DNA from: Parafrankia discariae
GTDB lineage: Bacteria; Actinomycetota; Actinomycetes; Frankiales; Frankiaceae
Assembly (NCBI RefSeq): GCF_000373365.1
Contig: NZ_KB891209.1
Span: forward strand, 39,725-103,724
Direction of reading: 5' to 3'
DNA length: 64,000 nucleotides
Under the pieces are notes generated by a model. The model did not search any database. It was not told where the DNA came from and saw nothing but the letters and a program-made list of their open reading frames with translations. Positions 44,871 through 53,779 of the stretch are shown here, in pieces. Each line of letters starts with the position of its first letter. Position 1 is the first letter of the stretch. Made by a program: the position numbers and the translations under genes.

Positions 44871-46049
44871 GTGCCACCGGAGCCACCATCGCCGGACTTC
44901 GACGTGGTCGTGCTGGGCGCCGGGCCGGCCGGCACGAGCGCGGCCCGCGCGGCCGCCGAGGCCGGCGCCCGGGTGTGCGTGCTCGAGCGGATGGCCGTGC
45001 CGCGGTACAAGACCTGCGGCGGCGGCCTGGTCGGCCTGTCCGTCGACCATGCCGGGATCGATCTGGCCCCGCTCGTCCGCTCCCGGGTCGACGCGCTCAC
45101 GATGACCCTCGACGGCCGGCACCCGGTCACCCGGCGCCGCCAGGACGGCCGTCCGCTGCTGTCGATGGTGATGCGCTCGGAGCTGGACGCGGCGCTGCTC
45201 GACTCCGCGAAGGCGGCCGGCGCCGAGGTCCGGACCGGTGTGCACGTCACCGGGCTGCGGGAGGAGGGCCCCACCGGGGCCGGGCGGGGCGAGGTGGCCG
45301 TCCAGGTGCGGTCCGGGCCGGCGGTGCGGGCGCGGGTGGTGGTCGGCGCCGACGGCACCTCGGGCCGGGCCGGCACGTACGTCGGCGTCACCTGCGACCA
45401 GGTGGACGTCGGTCTCGAGGGCGAGTTCGAGGTGCCCGCCACGGTCGCCGGCGAGTGGTCCGGCCGAATGCTGCTCGACTGGGGCCCGGTGCCCGGATCG
45501 TACGGGTGGGTCTTCCCGAAGGGTGACGTGCTCACCGTCGGGGTCATCGGCGCCCGGGAGCAGGGGCCCGCGCTGCGCCGCTACTACGACGCGCTCGTCG
45601 AGCGGCTCGGCCTCACCGCCGCCCCCCGGCTGCACGACTCCGGCCACCTGACCCGGGTGCGCGCCGCCGGCTCGCCGCTGCGGCGCGGCCGGGTGCTCCT
45701 CGCCGGCGACGCGGCGGGCCTGCTAGACCCGTGGACACGGGAGGGGATCTCCTTCGCGCTGCGTTCCGGCCGGCTCGCGGGCATCAGCGCCGCCGCCGCC
45801 GCGGCCGGTGACCCGACGGCCCTCGACCGGTACCCGGCCCGGATCGAGAACGTGTTCGGGCCGGAGATCGCCGCGGGCAGGACGGTGCTGGCGGTGTTCA
45901 CCCGCCGCCCGGCGCTCATGCACACGATGATGACCCGGGTCCCGGGCACGTTCGGGCTGTTCGGCCGGATCATCGAGGGCCGCTCCACGATCGCCCGTCA
46001 GCTGCGCCGGCCGGGAGTGGCCGCCGCCGTCGCCGCGCTGGGCCGCTGA
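44871..46049 (+). CDS. Geranylgeranyl-reductase-family FAD-dependent oxidoreductase
   Basis: 392 residues. FAD motif VVVLGAGPAGTSAARAAAEAG, then the family stretch VPRYKTCGGGL and the distal FAD site VLLAGDAAGLLDPWTREGISFAL. Members reduce isoprenoid double bonds (chlorophyll, menaquinone, archaeal lipid side chains). Partial reduction of menaquinone isoprenyl units is a plausible role and would fit with mqn genes elsewhere in the window, but this is inference. GTG 44871 follows the DUF5926 gene closely. It converges on the ParA-like gene with 9 bp between ends. Confidence 0.9.
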   Translation: MPPEPPSPDFDVVVLGAGPAGTSAARAAAEAGARVCVLERMAVPRYKTCGGGLVGLSVDHAGIDLAPLVRSRVDALTMTLDGRHPVTRRRQDGRPLLSMVMRSELDAALLDSAKAAGAEVRTGVHVTGLREEGPTGAGRGEVAVQVRSGPAVRARVVVGADGTSGRAGTYVGVTCDQVDVGLEGEFEVPATVAGEWSGRMLLDWGPVPGSYGWVFPKGDVLTVGVIGAREQGPALRRYYDALVERLGLTAAPRLHDSGHLTRVRAAGSPLRRGRVLLAGDAAGLLDPWTREGISFALRSGRLAGISAAAAAAGDPTALDRYPARIENVFGPEIAAGRTVLAVFTRRPALMHTMMTRVPGTFGLFGRIIEGRSTIARQLRRPGVAAAVAALGR

Positions 46050-46058
46050 CGCCCGGGG

Positions 46059-48335
46059 TCAGCCGAAGCGTTCGGCCACCGCCCCGGCGATCTCCTCGTA
46101 GGCCCGGCGGGTCTCCCGGCGGAGCTCGTCGAGGACGATGTGCCCGCCGCTGGCGAGATGCGGGTCGAACGGCACCCGGACGACCTGGCGGGTCCGGGAC
46201 GCGAAGTGGTCCTCGAGCGCGTCGACGTCCACCGTCTCGCCCTGCTGGGGGAACATCGAGATCACGGTCACGGCCTCGCTGACGTGGTCGTTGTAGCCGT
46301 GCGCGTCGAGCCAGTCCAGGGTGGCGCTGGCGCTCGCGCCGCCGTCCGCGCTCGCGTTGCTCACGATCACCAGCGTGTCGGCGAGCTCCAGCACCCCGTG
46401 CATCGCGCTGTGCAGCATGCCGGTGCCGCAGTCGGTCAGCAGGATCGAGTAGTGCCGCTGCAGCAGGTCGTCGACCGCCCGGTAGTCCTCGTCGGCGAAG
46501 GCGTCCGAGATCTCCGGGTCGCTGGCGGAGGCGAGCACCTCCAGCCGGGACGCCGACTGCGACAGGTACCGGCGGACGTCCACGTAACGGTGCAGCTGAT
46601 CGGCGTCGGCGAGCAGGTCGCGGACGGTGTGCCGGGTCGTCCGCTCGACCCGGACGCCGAGCGTCCCCCGGTCCGGGTTCGCGTCGATCGCCACGACCCG
46701 GTCGCCGCGCAGGCCGGCCAGGGTGGACCCGAGCGAGACCGTCGTCGTGGTCTTGCCGACGCCGCCCTTGAGGGACAGCACCGCGATGCGGTGACAGTCG
46801 TCGAGGGGGGTGCGGATTCGAGCGAGCAGGCGCCGGTAGCGGGCCTCGTCCGGGGACGGACCGGGATTGAGCGCGCCGGCCGACACCTGGTAGACCAGCC
46901 GCCGCCAGCCGCGGGACGCGGTGTCCGGTGACGCCGGCAACAGGGCGGCGGGGGGCAGCCCGGTGCCGGACCGTGGGTCGCCGTGGCGCGGGTCGTCGTG
47001 GCGCGGGTCGCCGCGCGGGTCGTACTCGTCGGGCGACCAGCCCGGCTCCCGCGGCCAGGACCTGTCGAGGATGTCGTCCTCGTCGAGCGCTCGGTCGTCG
47101 AGCGCCCGGCCACCGGGAACCGGGTCGTGGCGCGGCGCGGCGCGGCGCATGTCGGCACCGTGGAGCTCGGTGTCGGGACGCCCGGCTCCGGGCGGCTCGG
47201 TCCCGTACGCCGGGCCGCTGTGGAACCCGTGGCCCCAGCCGCGGCCGGCCGGTTCCGGGGAGTCGTCGCGGTACAGCCCGGGACCGGTGCCCGCCGAGCC
47301 GGGCGGCGGCGCCGCTGAGGCCGAGGACGCAGGTGGGGCCGACGGGCCGGGTGGGGCCGACGGGCCGGGTGGGAACGACTGTGGGCGCGCCGGCGGCGGC
47401 GCGGGTGACTCCGCCGGATCACGCAACCAGGACGCGACCCGGCCGGAGGTGTGCGGCCCGGTCCGCGGTATCGGCGACGCCCCGGTGGCACCCGGCGGCG
47501 GGGGCGGAGCCGGGTAGAGCGTGGACGGCCGGTACTCCCCGGTCGTCTCGACCGGGATGGGGCCGGGCCGGGAACCGGGGCCGGGCGCCGGCGGGAACCG
47601 GTCGTGGATCGGGTCGAACGTCCGGGTGGTCACGCCGTCGATCACGTGCCCGGGCCGGGGCGGCTGCTCCGCCGGGGGCGGCGGTGGAGTCGGGTCGCGG
47701 AAGGTCGGGCGGATCGACGGCCAGGTGTCCATCCCCGACGCCGGTGGCCCGGGGGGCGACCCGAATCGTGGCAGCAGGCCCGCGGGAGGCGGGAGCGGCA
47801 TGGCCTCGGTCGCCGGCCCGAGCGGCATGGCCTCGGTGGGTGGGGGCGAGTGCCGCACCGCCTCCGCCGGCGGGGGCGGTGGCCGGATTGCCTCGGTGGG
47901 CGGGGGCACGGGCGGCCTGGGGGCCGCCGCCGGGCGGTCGCCGCGGGCCTGCTGCCATGATTCGGGTCGCTCCCGGCCGTACGCCGGCGCGGGAGCGGCG
48001 CCAGGCCGCCAGGGATCGACGGGTGCCGCCGCGGGCGGCGGCGGGTCGCCGGCCCAGATCCGCCGCCCGGGATCGACGGTGGGTGGCGGGCCCGGTGTCT
48101 GGTGTTGGCGCTGTGCCCACGGCGGCGGACCGTCGAAGCCGTCCGGGCCGCCGACCTCGATGGCGTCGTCCGGACCGCCGACGGACCACCCCAGTGGCCG
48201 GACGTCACGCGGGCGAGGATCATGCCGGTGGGCGTCGTGTCGATGAGCGTCCTGCGGGCCGGTCACCTCGACGACGGACATGCCGTCCCGAGGCGACGGG
48301 CGGTCCCCGCCACCGATGTCGTCGGTCCTGTTCAT
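46059..48335 (-). CDS. ParA/MinD-like ATPase with ~500-residue proline-rich N-terminus
   Basis: 758 residues. Residues 1-500 are disordered, Pro/Arg/Gly/Asp-rich with repeated PPP and Glu-Ala motifs (PPTEAIRPPPPPAEAVRH). The C-terminal 245 residues are a P-loop ATPase of the ParA/MinD group: LKGGVGKTTTTVSLGS (catalytic Lys near 528), VVAIDANPDRGTLG and ILLTDCGTGMLHSAMHG. This layout recalls EspI and related type VII secretion-associated MinD-like proteins. No ESX gene is in view, so the link is only architectural. Confidence 0.87.
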   Translation of the reverse strand: MNRTDDIGGGDRPSPRDGMSVVEVTGPQDAHRHDAHRHDPRPRDVRPLGWSVGGPDDAIEVGGPDGFDGPPPWAQRQHQTPGPPPTVDPGRRIWAGDPPPPAAAPVDPWRPGAAPAPAYGRERPESWQQARGDRPAAAPRPPVPPPTEAIRPPPPPAEAVRHSPPPTEAMPLGPATEAMPLPPPAGLLPRFGSPPGPPASGMDTWPSIRPTFRDPTPPPPPAEQPPRPGHVIDGVTTRTFDPIHDRFPPAPGPGSRPGPIPVETTGEYRPSTLYPAPPPPPGATGASPIPRTGPHTSGRVASWLRDPAESPAPPPARPQSFPPGPSAPPGPSAPPASSASAAPPPGSAGTGPGLYRDDSPEPAGRGWGHGFHSGPAYGTEPPGAGRPDTELHGADMRRAAPRHDPVPGGRALDDRALDEDDILDRSWPREPGWSPDEYDPRGDPRHDDPRHGDPRSGTGLPPAALLPASPDTASRGWRRLVYQVSAGALNPGPSPDEARYRRLLARIRTPLDDCHRIAVLSLKGGVGKTTTTVSLGSTLAGLRGDRVVAIDANPDRGTLGVRVERTTRHTVRDLLADADQLHRYVDVRRYLSQSASRLEVLASASDPEISDAFADEDYRAVDDLLQRHYSILLTDCGTGMLHSAMHGVLELADTLVIVSNASADGGASASATLDWLDAHGYNDHVSEAVTVISMFPQQGETVDVDALEDHFASRTRQVVRVPFDPHLASGGHIVLDELRRETRRAYEEIAGAVAERFG

Positions 48336-48557
48336 GATCGAGTGCTCATGATCCCGCCTGAGATGAACGGCCGCCGTGCGGCGAAATCACACGGTCGACC
48401 CTGCCCCGGCACACTGTCCAGCCCGGCTCCTCCGTTCGGGCCGTCAACGACGAGAGTCCGTCCAGGATGACACGAGTCGGATGGTTGTGACGGCACGGCC
48501 TGTCACGGTCGCGCTCGGGAGCCGGCGGCGCGTCGGCAGCCGCTGAGGGCCGCGCCG

Positions 48558-49385
48558 CTAGGAGCGGCGGGCGACCCGGGCGGCGAACAGGCCCGCGCCG
48601 AACCCGTTGTCGATGTTGCACACCGCGATGCCCGGCGCGCAGGAGGTGAGCATCCCCAGCAGGGCCGCCAGCCCGCCGAAGCTCGCGCCGTACCCGACAC
48701 TGGTCGGCACGGCCACCAGGGGCACGCCGACCAGCCCGCCGATCACGCTCGGCAGGGCGCCCTCCATCCCGGCGACGACGACCAGGCAGTCGGCGCCGGC
48801 CAGGACCGGCCGCGCGGCCAGGACGCGGTGCAGCCCGGCGACACCGACGTCGCGGACCATCTCCACGCCCGCGCCGGCGGCCTCGGCCGTCATGGCGGCC
48901 TCCTCGGCGACGGGCGCGTCCGAGGTGCCGGCCGCGACGACCACGACCCGGCCGCGGGGCTCCGGCAGCGGGCCGACGATCACCGTCGCCGGCCGTTCGT
49001 CCCCTTTGGTCGAGGCCGCTTCGGTGGAGGCCGCTTCGGCCGAGGCCGCGGAGCTGACCCGCGCGTCGGGCCAGCGGGCGCGCAGCGCGGCCACGGTGGC
49101 CGCCCCGGCCCGGGTGACCAGCGTGGGCGTCCTGACTCCCGAGGTCCGGCGGAGCGTCTCGACGATGCCGACCGTCTCGGCCGGGGTCTTGCCCGCGCCG
49201 TAGACCACTTCAGGATCACCGGTCCGGATCGCGCGATGGGTGTCCACCCGCGCGTAGCCGAGATCGGCGAAACCCGAGCCGTCGCCACCGAGCGGCCCCG
49301 CGATCAGCGCCGCGGCGGCGTCCTCGGGATCGACCTGGCCGCTCGACACGGCCGTCAGCAGCGTCCGCAGGCGTTCGGAGTCCAT
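48558..49385 (-). CDS. larB: LarB: pyridinium-3,5-biscarboxylic acid mononucleotide synthase
   Basis: 275 residues. LarB/NCAIR-mutase-like features: DTHRAIRTGDPEVVYGAGKTP, then VVVVAAGTSDAPVAEEA and the AIR-carboxylase-like GGLVGVPLVAVPTSVGYGASFGGLAALLGMLTSC. LarB carboxylates and hydrolyses NaAD in the first step of nickel-pincer nucleotide synthesis. A low-complexity Ala/Ser/Glu insert (AASAEAASTEAASTKGD) is near residue 115. A larE-type gene lies 20 kb away; larC and larA are not seen. Confidence 0.9.
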   Translation of the reverse strand: MDSERLRTLLTAVSSGQVDPEDAAAALIAGPLGGDGSGFADLGYARVDTHRAIRTGDPEVVYGAGKTPAETVGIVETLRRTSGVRTPTLVTRAGAATVAALRARWPDARVSSAASAEAASTEAASTKGDERPATVIVGPLPEPRGRVVVVAAGTSDAPVAEEAAMTAEAAGAGVEMVRDVGVAGLHRVLAARPVLAGADCLVVVAGMEGALPSVIGGLVGVPLVAVPTSVGYGASFGGLAALLGMLTSCAPGIAVCNIDNGFGAGLFAARVARRS

Positions 49386-49535
49386 GGGCCGATGCTGCCA
49401 GGGCCGGGGCTGCCAGGACCGATGCCGCCAGGGCCGCGGCGGCCGGAGGTCCGCCGTGGGTGGTGGTCGGTCGCCGGCGACCGTGCCGTGCCGTCGCCTC
49501 CGCGGGCCTTCACCGGCGCTGGCACCGGCCCGACG

Positions 49536-50471
49536 TCAGCGGTAGGGGGTCCAGACCGTCCGGTCGGAGCCCGAGCGGAGGCTGCCCAGCCTGACCGCGA
49601 ACTGGGCCGCGGCCGTCGGGCTGCTGGCCAGGATCGGGACGACGCTCGTCACCAGCTTCAGCTCGCGCACGGAGCGCAGCACCCCGAACCCGTCCCAGGC
49701 GGTGACGTCGAATCCGTAGGCGCGGGCGAGCTCGAGCTGCGGCGTGGGCGGTCGGCCGAAGCGCAACGCGCCCACCGCCACCGGGATGAGATCCCACTCG
49801 GCCGGCCCCCGGCAGGTCGCGTCGAAGTCGCAGATCACCACCTCGCCCGTGGTCGACCGGATGAGGTTGCCCAGGTGCGCGTCCCCGTGGACGACGGTGC
49901 GCGGCAACGCGTACCGCACCGTCGCGAGCGCCTCGCCCACCTGGAGCGTGCGGTCCTCCAGGAACCGCCGGTCGTCGTCGCCGAGCCCCTCGGCGTCGGA
50001 GAGCCGCCGCCGGACGTCGTCGAGGGGGTCCCACACCGGCAGCGGCGGTTCGGGCGGTGGCAGGGCGTGCAGCAGGCGCAGGACGGCGGCCAGATCCCGG
50101 GCGCCACCGGTGCCGGTGGGAGTGGTCGTGGGCGTGCCGGTGGGCGGAGCCGCGTCGACCCAGACGGTGGCGACGTGCTCGTCCACGGTGACCGGCGCGG
50201 GCAGGCCCGGGAGGAGCCGGACCGCGGGCATCCCGTGCCCGGCGAGCCAGCGCGCGACCCGCACGACCTTCCCCACCCGGTGGTTCATCGCGGCGGAGCC
50301 GGCGATGCGCACGACCGCCGCCTCGCGGGGCAGTCGGTACACCGCGTTCACGGTCAGTTTGATCGGTTCGGCGTCACGGTCGTCCAGGCCGACGCTCGCA
50401 CAGACGCGCGCGAGCGCGTGCCGGGACCGCTGCGCGCTGAAGCGGCCGGCGACGCCTGGTTCGGGACCCAC
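49536..50471 (-). CDS. APH-family phosphotransferase
   Basis: 311 residues. Aminoglycoside-phosphotransferase/choline-kinase-like fold with catalytic VVHGDAHLGNLI and metal-binding VICDFDATCRGPAEWDL. An N-terminal lobe includes VVRIAGSAAMNHRVGKVVRVARWL. The substrate could be a sugar, an antibiotic or a small amine. It lies 43 bp after the TPR-like gene's stop on the same strand; the two are likely an operon, and such regulator-kinase pairs recur in actinobacteria. Confidence 0.86.
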   Translation of the reverse strand: MGPEPGVAGRFSAQRSRHALARVCASVGLDDRDAEPIKLTVNAVYRLPREAAVVRIAGSAAMNHRVGKVVRVARWLAGHGMPAVRLLPGLPAPVTVDEHVATVWVDAAPPTGTPTTTPTGTGGARDLAAVLRLLHALPPPEPPLPVWDPLDDVRRRLSDAEGLGDDDRRFLEDRTLQVGEALATVRYALPRTVVHGDAHLGNLIRSTTGEVVICDFDATCRGPAEWDLIPVAVGALRFGRPPTPQLELARAYGFDVTAWDGFGVLRSVRELKLVTSVVPILASSPTAAAQFAVRLGSLRSGSDRTVWTPYR

Positions 50472-50514
50472 GGATCGACCTACGCGCGCGGGCCGGCCAC
50501 ACCCGGCACCGGTA

Positions 50515-51831
50515 CTAGAGATCCAGTGCCGGAGCCGGGACGGCGCCGGGATCTGGGCGCTGGCCCGAGGCCGAGCGCTGCCATTCCCGCACGAGCGCGG
50601 CCAGCTGCCTGACCTGGCGCACCTCGCCGTGCGCGGCGGTGGCGGAGAGCAGCTGGTCGGCGCGGCTGGAGACCGAGGCGACCGTGCGCCCCCAGGAGAT
50701 GCCGATCGCGTCGGTCGCGAGTTCGCAGACGCCGTCGAGCTCCAGCCGGCCCTGGCGGGCCATCGCCAGGGCGAGGTCGAACCGGATCACCGACCGGAAG
50801 CCGGGGGCGTCCATCGCGTCCAGCTTCGGCAGCGCCAGCTCGGCGTGCTCCTGGGCGGCCCGGGGCCGGCCGAGCAGGCAGAGCGCGGTCGTCGCGTTGT
50901 AGGAGACCTCGACCGGGTGGAACGTGTCGAAGCTGGGCCCGGGCCGGCCCCAGCGGTCCGCCGGGATGGCGTCGGCCAGGTCGTAGGCGCGGTCGAGGCT
51001 GCCGGCCGCGCCGCGGATGTCGCCCATCGCCGCCAGCGCGCGGGCCTCCTGGCACACGAGCCGGGCCCGGACGGGGCCGGAGCCCACGTGCCGCAGGCCG
51101 TCCCGGGCGAGGCGCAGGGCCTCGGCGGGGCGCCCGACGTAGAACTCGTTGACGGCACCGACCTCACGCGCGGAGCCGCACAGCGGACCGTCGCCGGCCT
51201 CGATGCCGGCCGCGTAGCCGTCGGCGGTGAGCTGGCGGGCCGAGGCGACGTCGCCCTGCTTGAACGCCGCGTCGGCGCCGAGTACCGCGACCCGGCCGGC
51301 GAGCACGAGCAGCCGGCGGGAGTCCTCCGTCGCCATGGAGCGCCGGCCGAGCCGCTCCAGGCCGCGCCGGAGTCGGGCCGTGCGCGCGCGCACGTGGGCG
51401 GGGGGAACCACCTCGTGGGTGTTCACCAGTTCACCCAGTGCCTCGTTCGCGCGCTCGAGGGCGAGCTGTACCGGGCTGGCCGCGAGCACGTCCGCCACCT
51501 CCATGATCTGGCTCTGGGCGAGCAGCGCGCCCACGACGGCGGCCCCCGCGCACCGGTGGAACTGCCTGCGGTCGGCGGTGGCTTCCGCCGCGCGCTCGGG
51601 GAGCCCGGCGCGCTCGGGAAACCCGGGGCTCCCGGGACTTCCCGGGAGCTCGGGAAGCCCTGTGGGCTCCCGGAGCCCGGTGGGCCCGGCTGTGTCCTCC
51701 GGCGCCGGCCGGTGCGGGGGCTCCGCGGGGTAGTCCTCGGGACGGTCGTCCGGGGGAGTGCGGGCCGGGGGGATGAAGATCTCGTCGAATGCCGGCGCTG
51801 CCAGCGGCGGGGGTCCGTCCGACTGCGGCAT
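50515..51831 (-). CDS. TPR-like helical repeat protein (sporulation/regulator-associated type)
   Basis: 438 residues from ATG 51831, which follows AGGAGG at 51841-51846. A Pro-rich N-terminus (about 90 residues) has no helix-turn-helix. A hydrophobic stretch (CAGAAVVGALLAQSQIM) and TPR-like helices follow (ALGELVNTHEVVPPAHVRARTARLRR; SARQLTADGYAAGIEAGD; EALRLARDGLRHVG). It resembles the C-terminal part of Streptomyces XRE-type regulators that lack a DNA-binding domain. A dyad sits about 46 bp upstream. Confidence 0.72.
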   Translation of the reverse strand: MPQSDGPPPLAAPAFDEIFIPPARTPPDDRPEDYPAEPPHRPAPEDTAGPTGLREPTGLPELPGSPGSPGFPERAGLPERAAEATADRRQFHRCAGAAVVGALLAQSQIMEVADVLAASPVQLALERANEALGELVNTHEVVPPAHVRARTARLRRGLERLGRRSMATEDSRRLLVLAGRVAVLGADAAFKQGDVASARQLTADGYAAGIEAGDGPLCGSAREVGAVNEFYVGRPAEALRLARDGLRHVGSGPVRARLVCQEARALAAMGDIRGAAGSLDRAYDLADAIPADRWGRPGPSFDTFHPVEVSYNATTALCLLGRPRAAQEHAELALPKLDAMDAPGFRSVIRFDLALAMARQGRLELDGVCELATDAIGISWGRTVASVSSRADQLLSATAAHGEVRQVRQLAALVREWQRSASGQRPDPGAVPAPALDL

Positions 51832-51876
51832 GCCCTGATCCCTCCTGTGCGTCACGATGGGCGTTCGTGACCTTCC

Positions 51877-51896
51877 GCTGTCAAGCTAGTGACAGC
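51877..51896. promoter_or_regulatory. Inverted repeat upstream of the TPR-like gene, candidate operator
   Basis: GCTGTCA (51877-51883) and TGACAGC (51890-51896) form a perfect 7-bp dyad with 6-bp spacer. On the minus strand it overlaps a TTGACA-type -35 element. Position and symmetry suit a repressor site. Confidence 0.5.
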
Positions 51897-52765
51897 AAAC
51901 CGACCGCGGCGGGGCATCGATGCAAGGGCACCGGACGGACCACGGTGATCGTGTTCGTCGTCCTGGATGCGGGGCCGCGTTCACCCGGGGCCGGCAGGCC
52001 GGCGGGCTGGTGCTCGTCACGTGCGAACGCCGATGCTCGTGCGGATGACCGTCCACCGACTGCATCGTGCGGATGCCATCGTCGGACGGCGGGTGCGGTT
52101 GTCGGGTGCACATGCCGATGCTACGGCGCTTGCGTGTCAGAAAGTGACGGCCTTGTGTCACGGACATGTGGCTTGGTGGGTTTGTGCGAGGAATGTCCAA
52201 AACATGGGAGTTTGTGGGGTGAGTTGGGTCGGGCCGCCGAGGAGGCTTCCGGCGAAGGATCTACTCTGGTGATCGGCCGCCACATGATGTTCTTTCCCAT
52301 GTGGGGCATATGTAACGTTTTATCTTCGTCTGTGATCGGTCTGTCGGCCGGTCGATGGTCCGGGTCGGGCGGGGGCGCGCTGAGTGCCCCGGCCGCGAGC
52401 GCGGGTCCAGGAGTGACGAAGCTCCCGTTTCCTGAGTGTGGGTGGGAAGCATGGCGATCGGTGGTCCCCGGACGGGTCCGCGTACCGCGCCGGCGGCCGG
52501 CGGCACGGCTTCGGCGCTGCCACCTGGAGTCGTGCCGCCGCCGCGCACCGTGAGGCCGGAGCGTGCCGGCCGGCCGGCCGGGCCGTCCGCGTCGGCGGCG
52601 GTCCCGTTCGGGGGAGCCGGCTCGGTAGCCTCATCCTCGTGGTCGAAGTGTCCGCGAGGTGGCCCCGAGGTGTGCCGGCGTGCCCGTCCGGTGTCCGCGG
52701 CCACCCGGCAACAAGTACCCGTCGCGCGGCGGGCGCGCCGGGTTGGCTGCGTGTCCGGAGGCCCC
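51897..52765. other. Long spacer with a lower-GC island
   Basis: The 869 bases hold no gene I trust. At 52110-52340 the sequence is clearly richer in A and T than its flanks. It has CATGTGG-type words several times and a perfect 7-bp dyad CCACATG / CATGTGG at 52280-52304. The following 400 bases are GC-rich with frames open but low-complexity. Promoters for the GNAT gene may lie here. Confidence 0.5.
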
Positions 52766-53779
52766 GTGACCGCTGATCCGGCGAGTGTCGCGGGTGGCGA
52801 CGCGCTGGCCGCGCCCAAAAGCGTGCTGCCTCCGGAGGATGTCGGACTGGCCCGCGAGCTCGAGGAGGTCGCGCACCGCGCCTGGCCGCCGCTGCGCGAG
52901 CGCGTCCTCGGCGGGTGGGTGCTGCGGGAGTCGGCGGGCTCCTCCCGGCGGGGTAACTCGGTGTGGGCCCGTGGCGACGTCCCCGACCTGCCCGCGGCGC
53001 TGCGCGCCGTCGACTCCTTCTACACGGGCGCCGGCCTGCCACCGACGTTCCAGGTCACCCCGGTGGTCCGGCCCGCCGGTCTGCTCGACGCGCTGGACGC
53101 CGCGGGCTACGACGACGCCGGTCCGACCGACGTCTGCGTCGCGCCGCTGCCCGCCCTGGGCCTGCCCCGGTCGGGCGCCGCGGAGCACCGCCCCGGGCCG
53201 GCCGGCCGGCCGGGCGCCGGTCGTCGCGTCGAGTCCACCGCCGCCGACCTGCCCGACGAGCGCTGGCTCGCGGTGGCGGGGGACGTCCTCGACACCTTCG
53301 CCGGCCAGCGCGTCGGCACGCTCGCGGTGCTGCGTTCGATGAAACTGCCCCAGCGCTACGTGACGGTCCTCCTCGACGGCCGCCCGGTCGGCGTCGGGCG
53401 CGGTGTCCTGGACGGCCACTGGCTCGGGATCTACAGCATGGCCACGCTCCCGGCCGCCCGGGGGGCGGGAGTCGCGGGCCGCACGCTCGCCGAACTCGCG
53501 CACTGGGCCGGGGCCCGGGGCGCCGAGCGCGCCTACCTCCAGGTCGAGCGGCACAGCCTGGTGGCGCGCGGGCTCTACGCCCGGCGCGGGTTCCGTCCTG
53601 TCTACGGTTACAGCTACCGGCGCTTGCCGGCGCCGTCCGGCCATCCGGGCAGCGCCGTGGCACCCCGCGTGACCACGGAGAACATGGCGGAGAACGTGAC
53701 CTCGGCGTGGCCCGCGGCCGGCCCGGCCAGCCAGCCTGACCGGACCGGCCGGACCGGCGGCGGGGCGGCCGGCCGATGA
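52766..53779 (+). CDS. GNAT-family N-acetyltransferase
   Basis: 337 residues from GTG 52766, preceded by GGAGG at 52756-52760. The C-terminal GNAT domain has the acetyl-CoA loop of type R-G-x-G-x-A (AARGAGVAGRTLAELAHWAGARG) and a later YLQVERHSLVARGLYARRGF. The N-terminal region (DVGLARELEEVAHRAWPPLRERVLGGWVLRES) resembles GNAT proteins with two degenerate domains. The substrate is unknown. Its stop overlaps folP (ATGA), which suggests co-translation with folate genes. Confidence 0.84.
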   Translation: MTADPASVAGGDALAAPKSVLPPEDVGLARELEEVAHRAWPPLRERVLGGWVLRESAGSSRRGNSVWARGDVPDLPAALRAVDSFYTGAGLPPTFQVTPVVRPAGLLDALDAAGYDDAGPTDVCVAPLPALGLPRSGAAEHRPGPAGRPGAGRRVESTAADLPDERWLAVAGDVLDTFAGQRVGTLAVLRSMKLPQRYVTVLLDGRPVGVGRGVLDGHWLGIYSMATLPAARGAGVAGRTLAELAHWAGARGAERAYLQVERHSLVARGLYARRGFRPVYGYSYRRLPAPSGHPGSAVAPRVTTENMAENVTSAWPAAGPASQPDRTGRTGGGAAGR

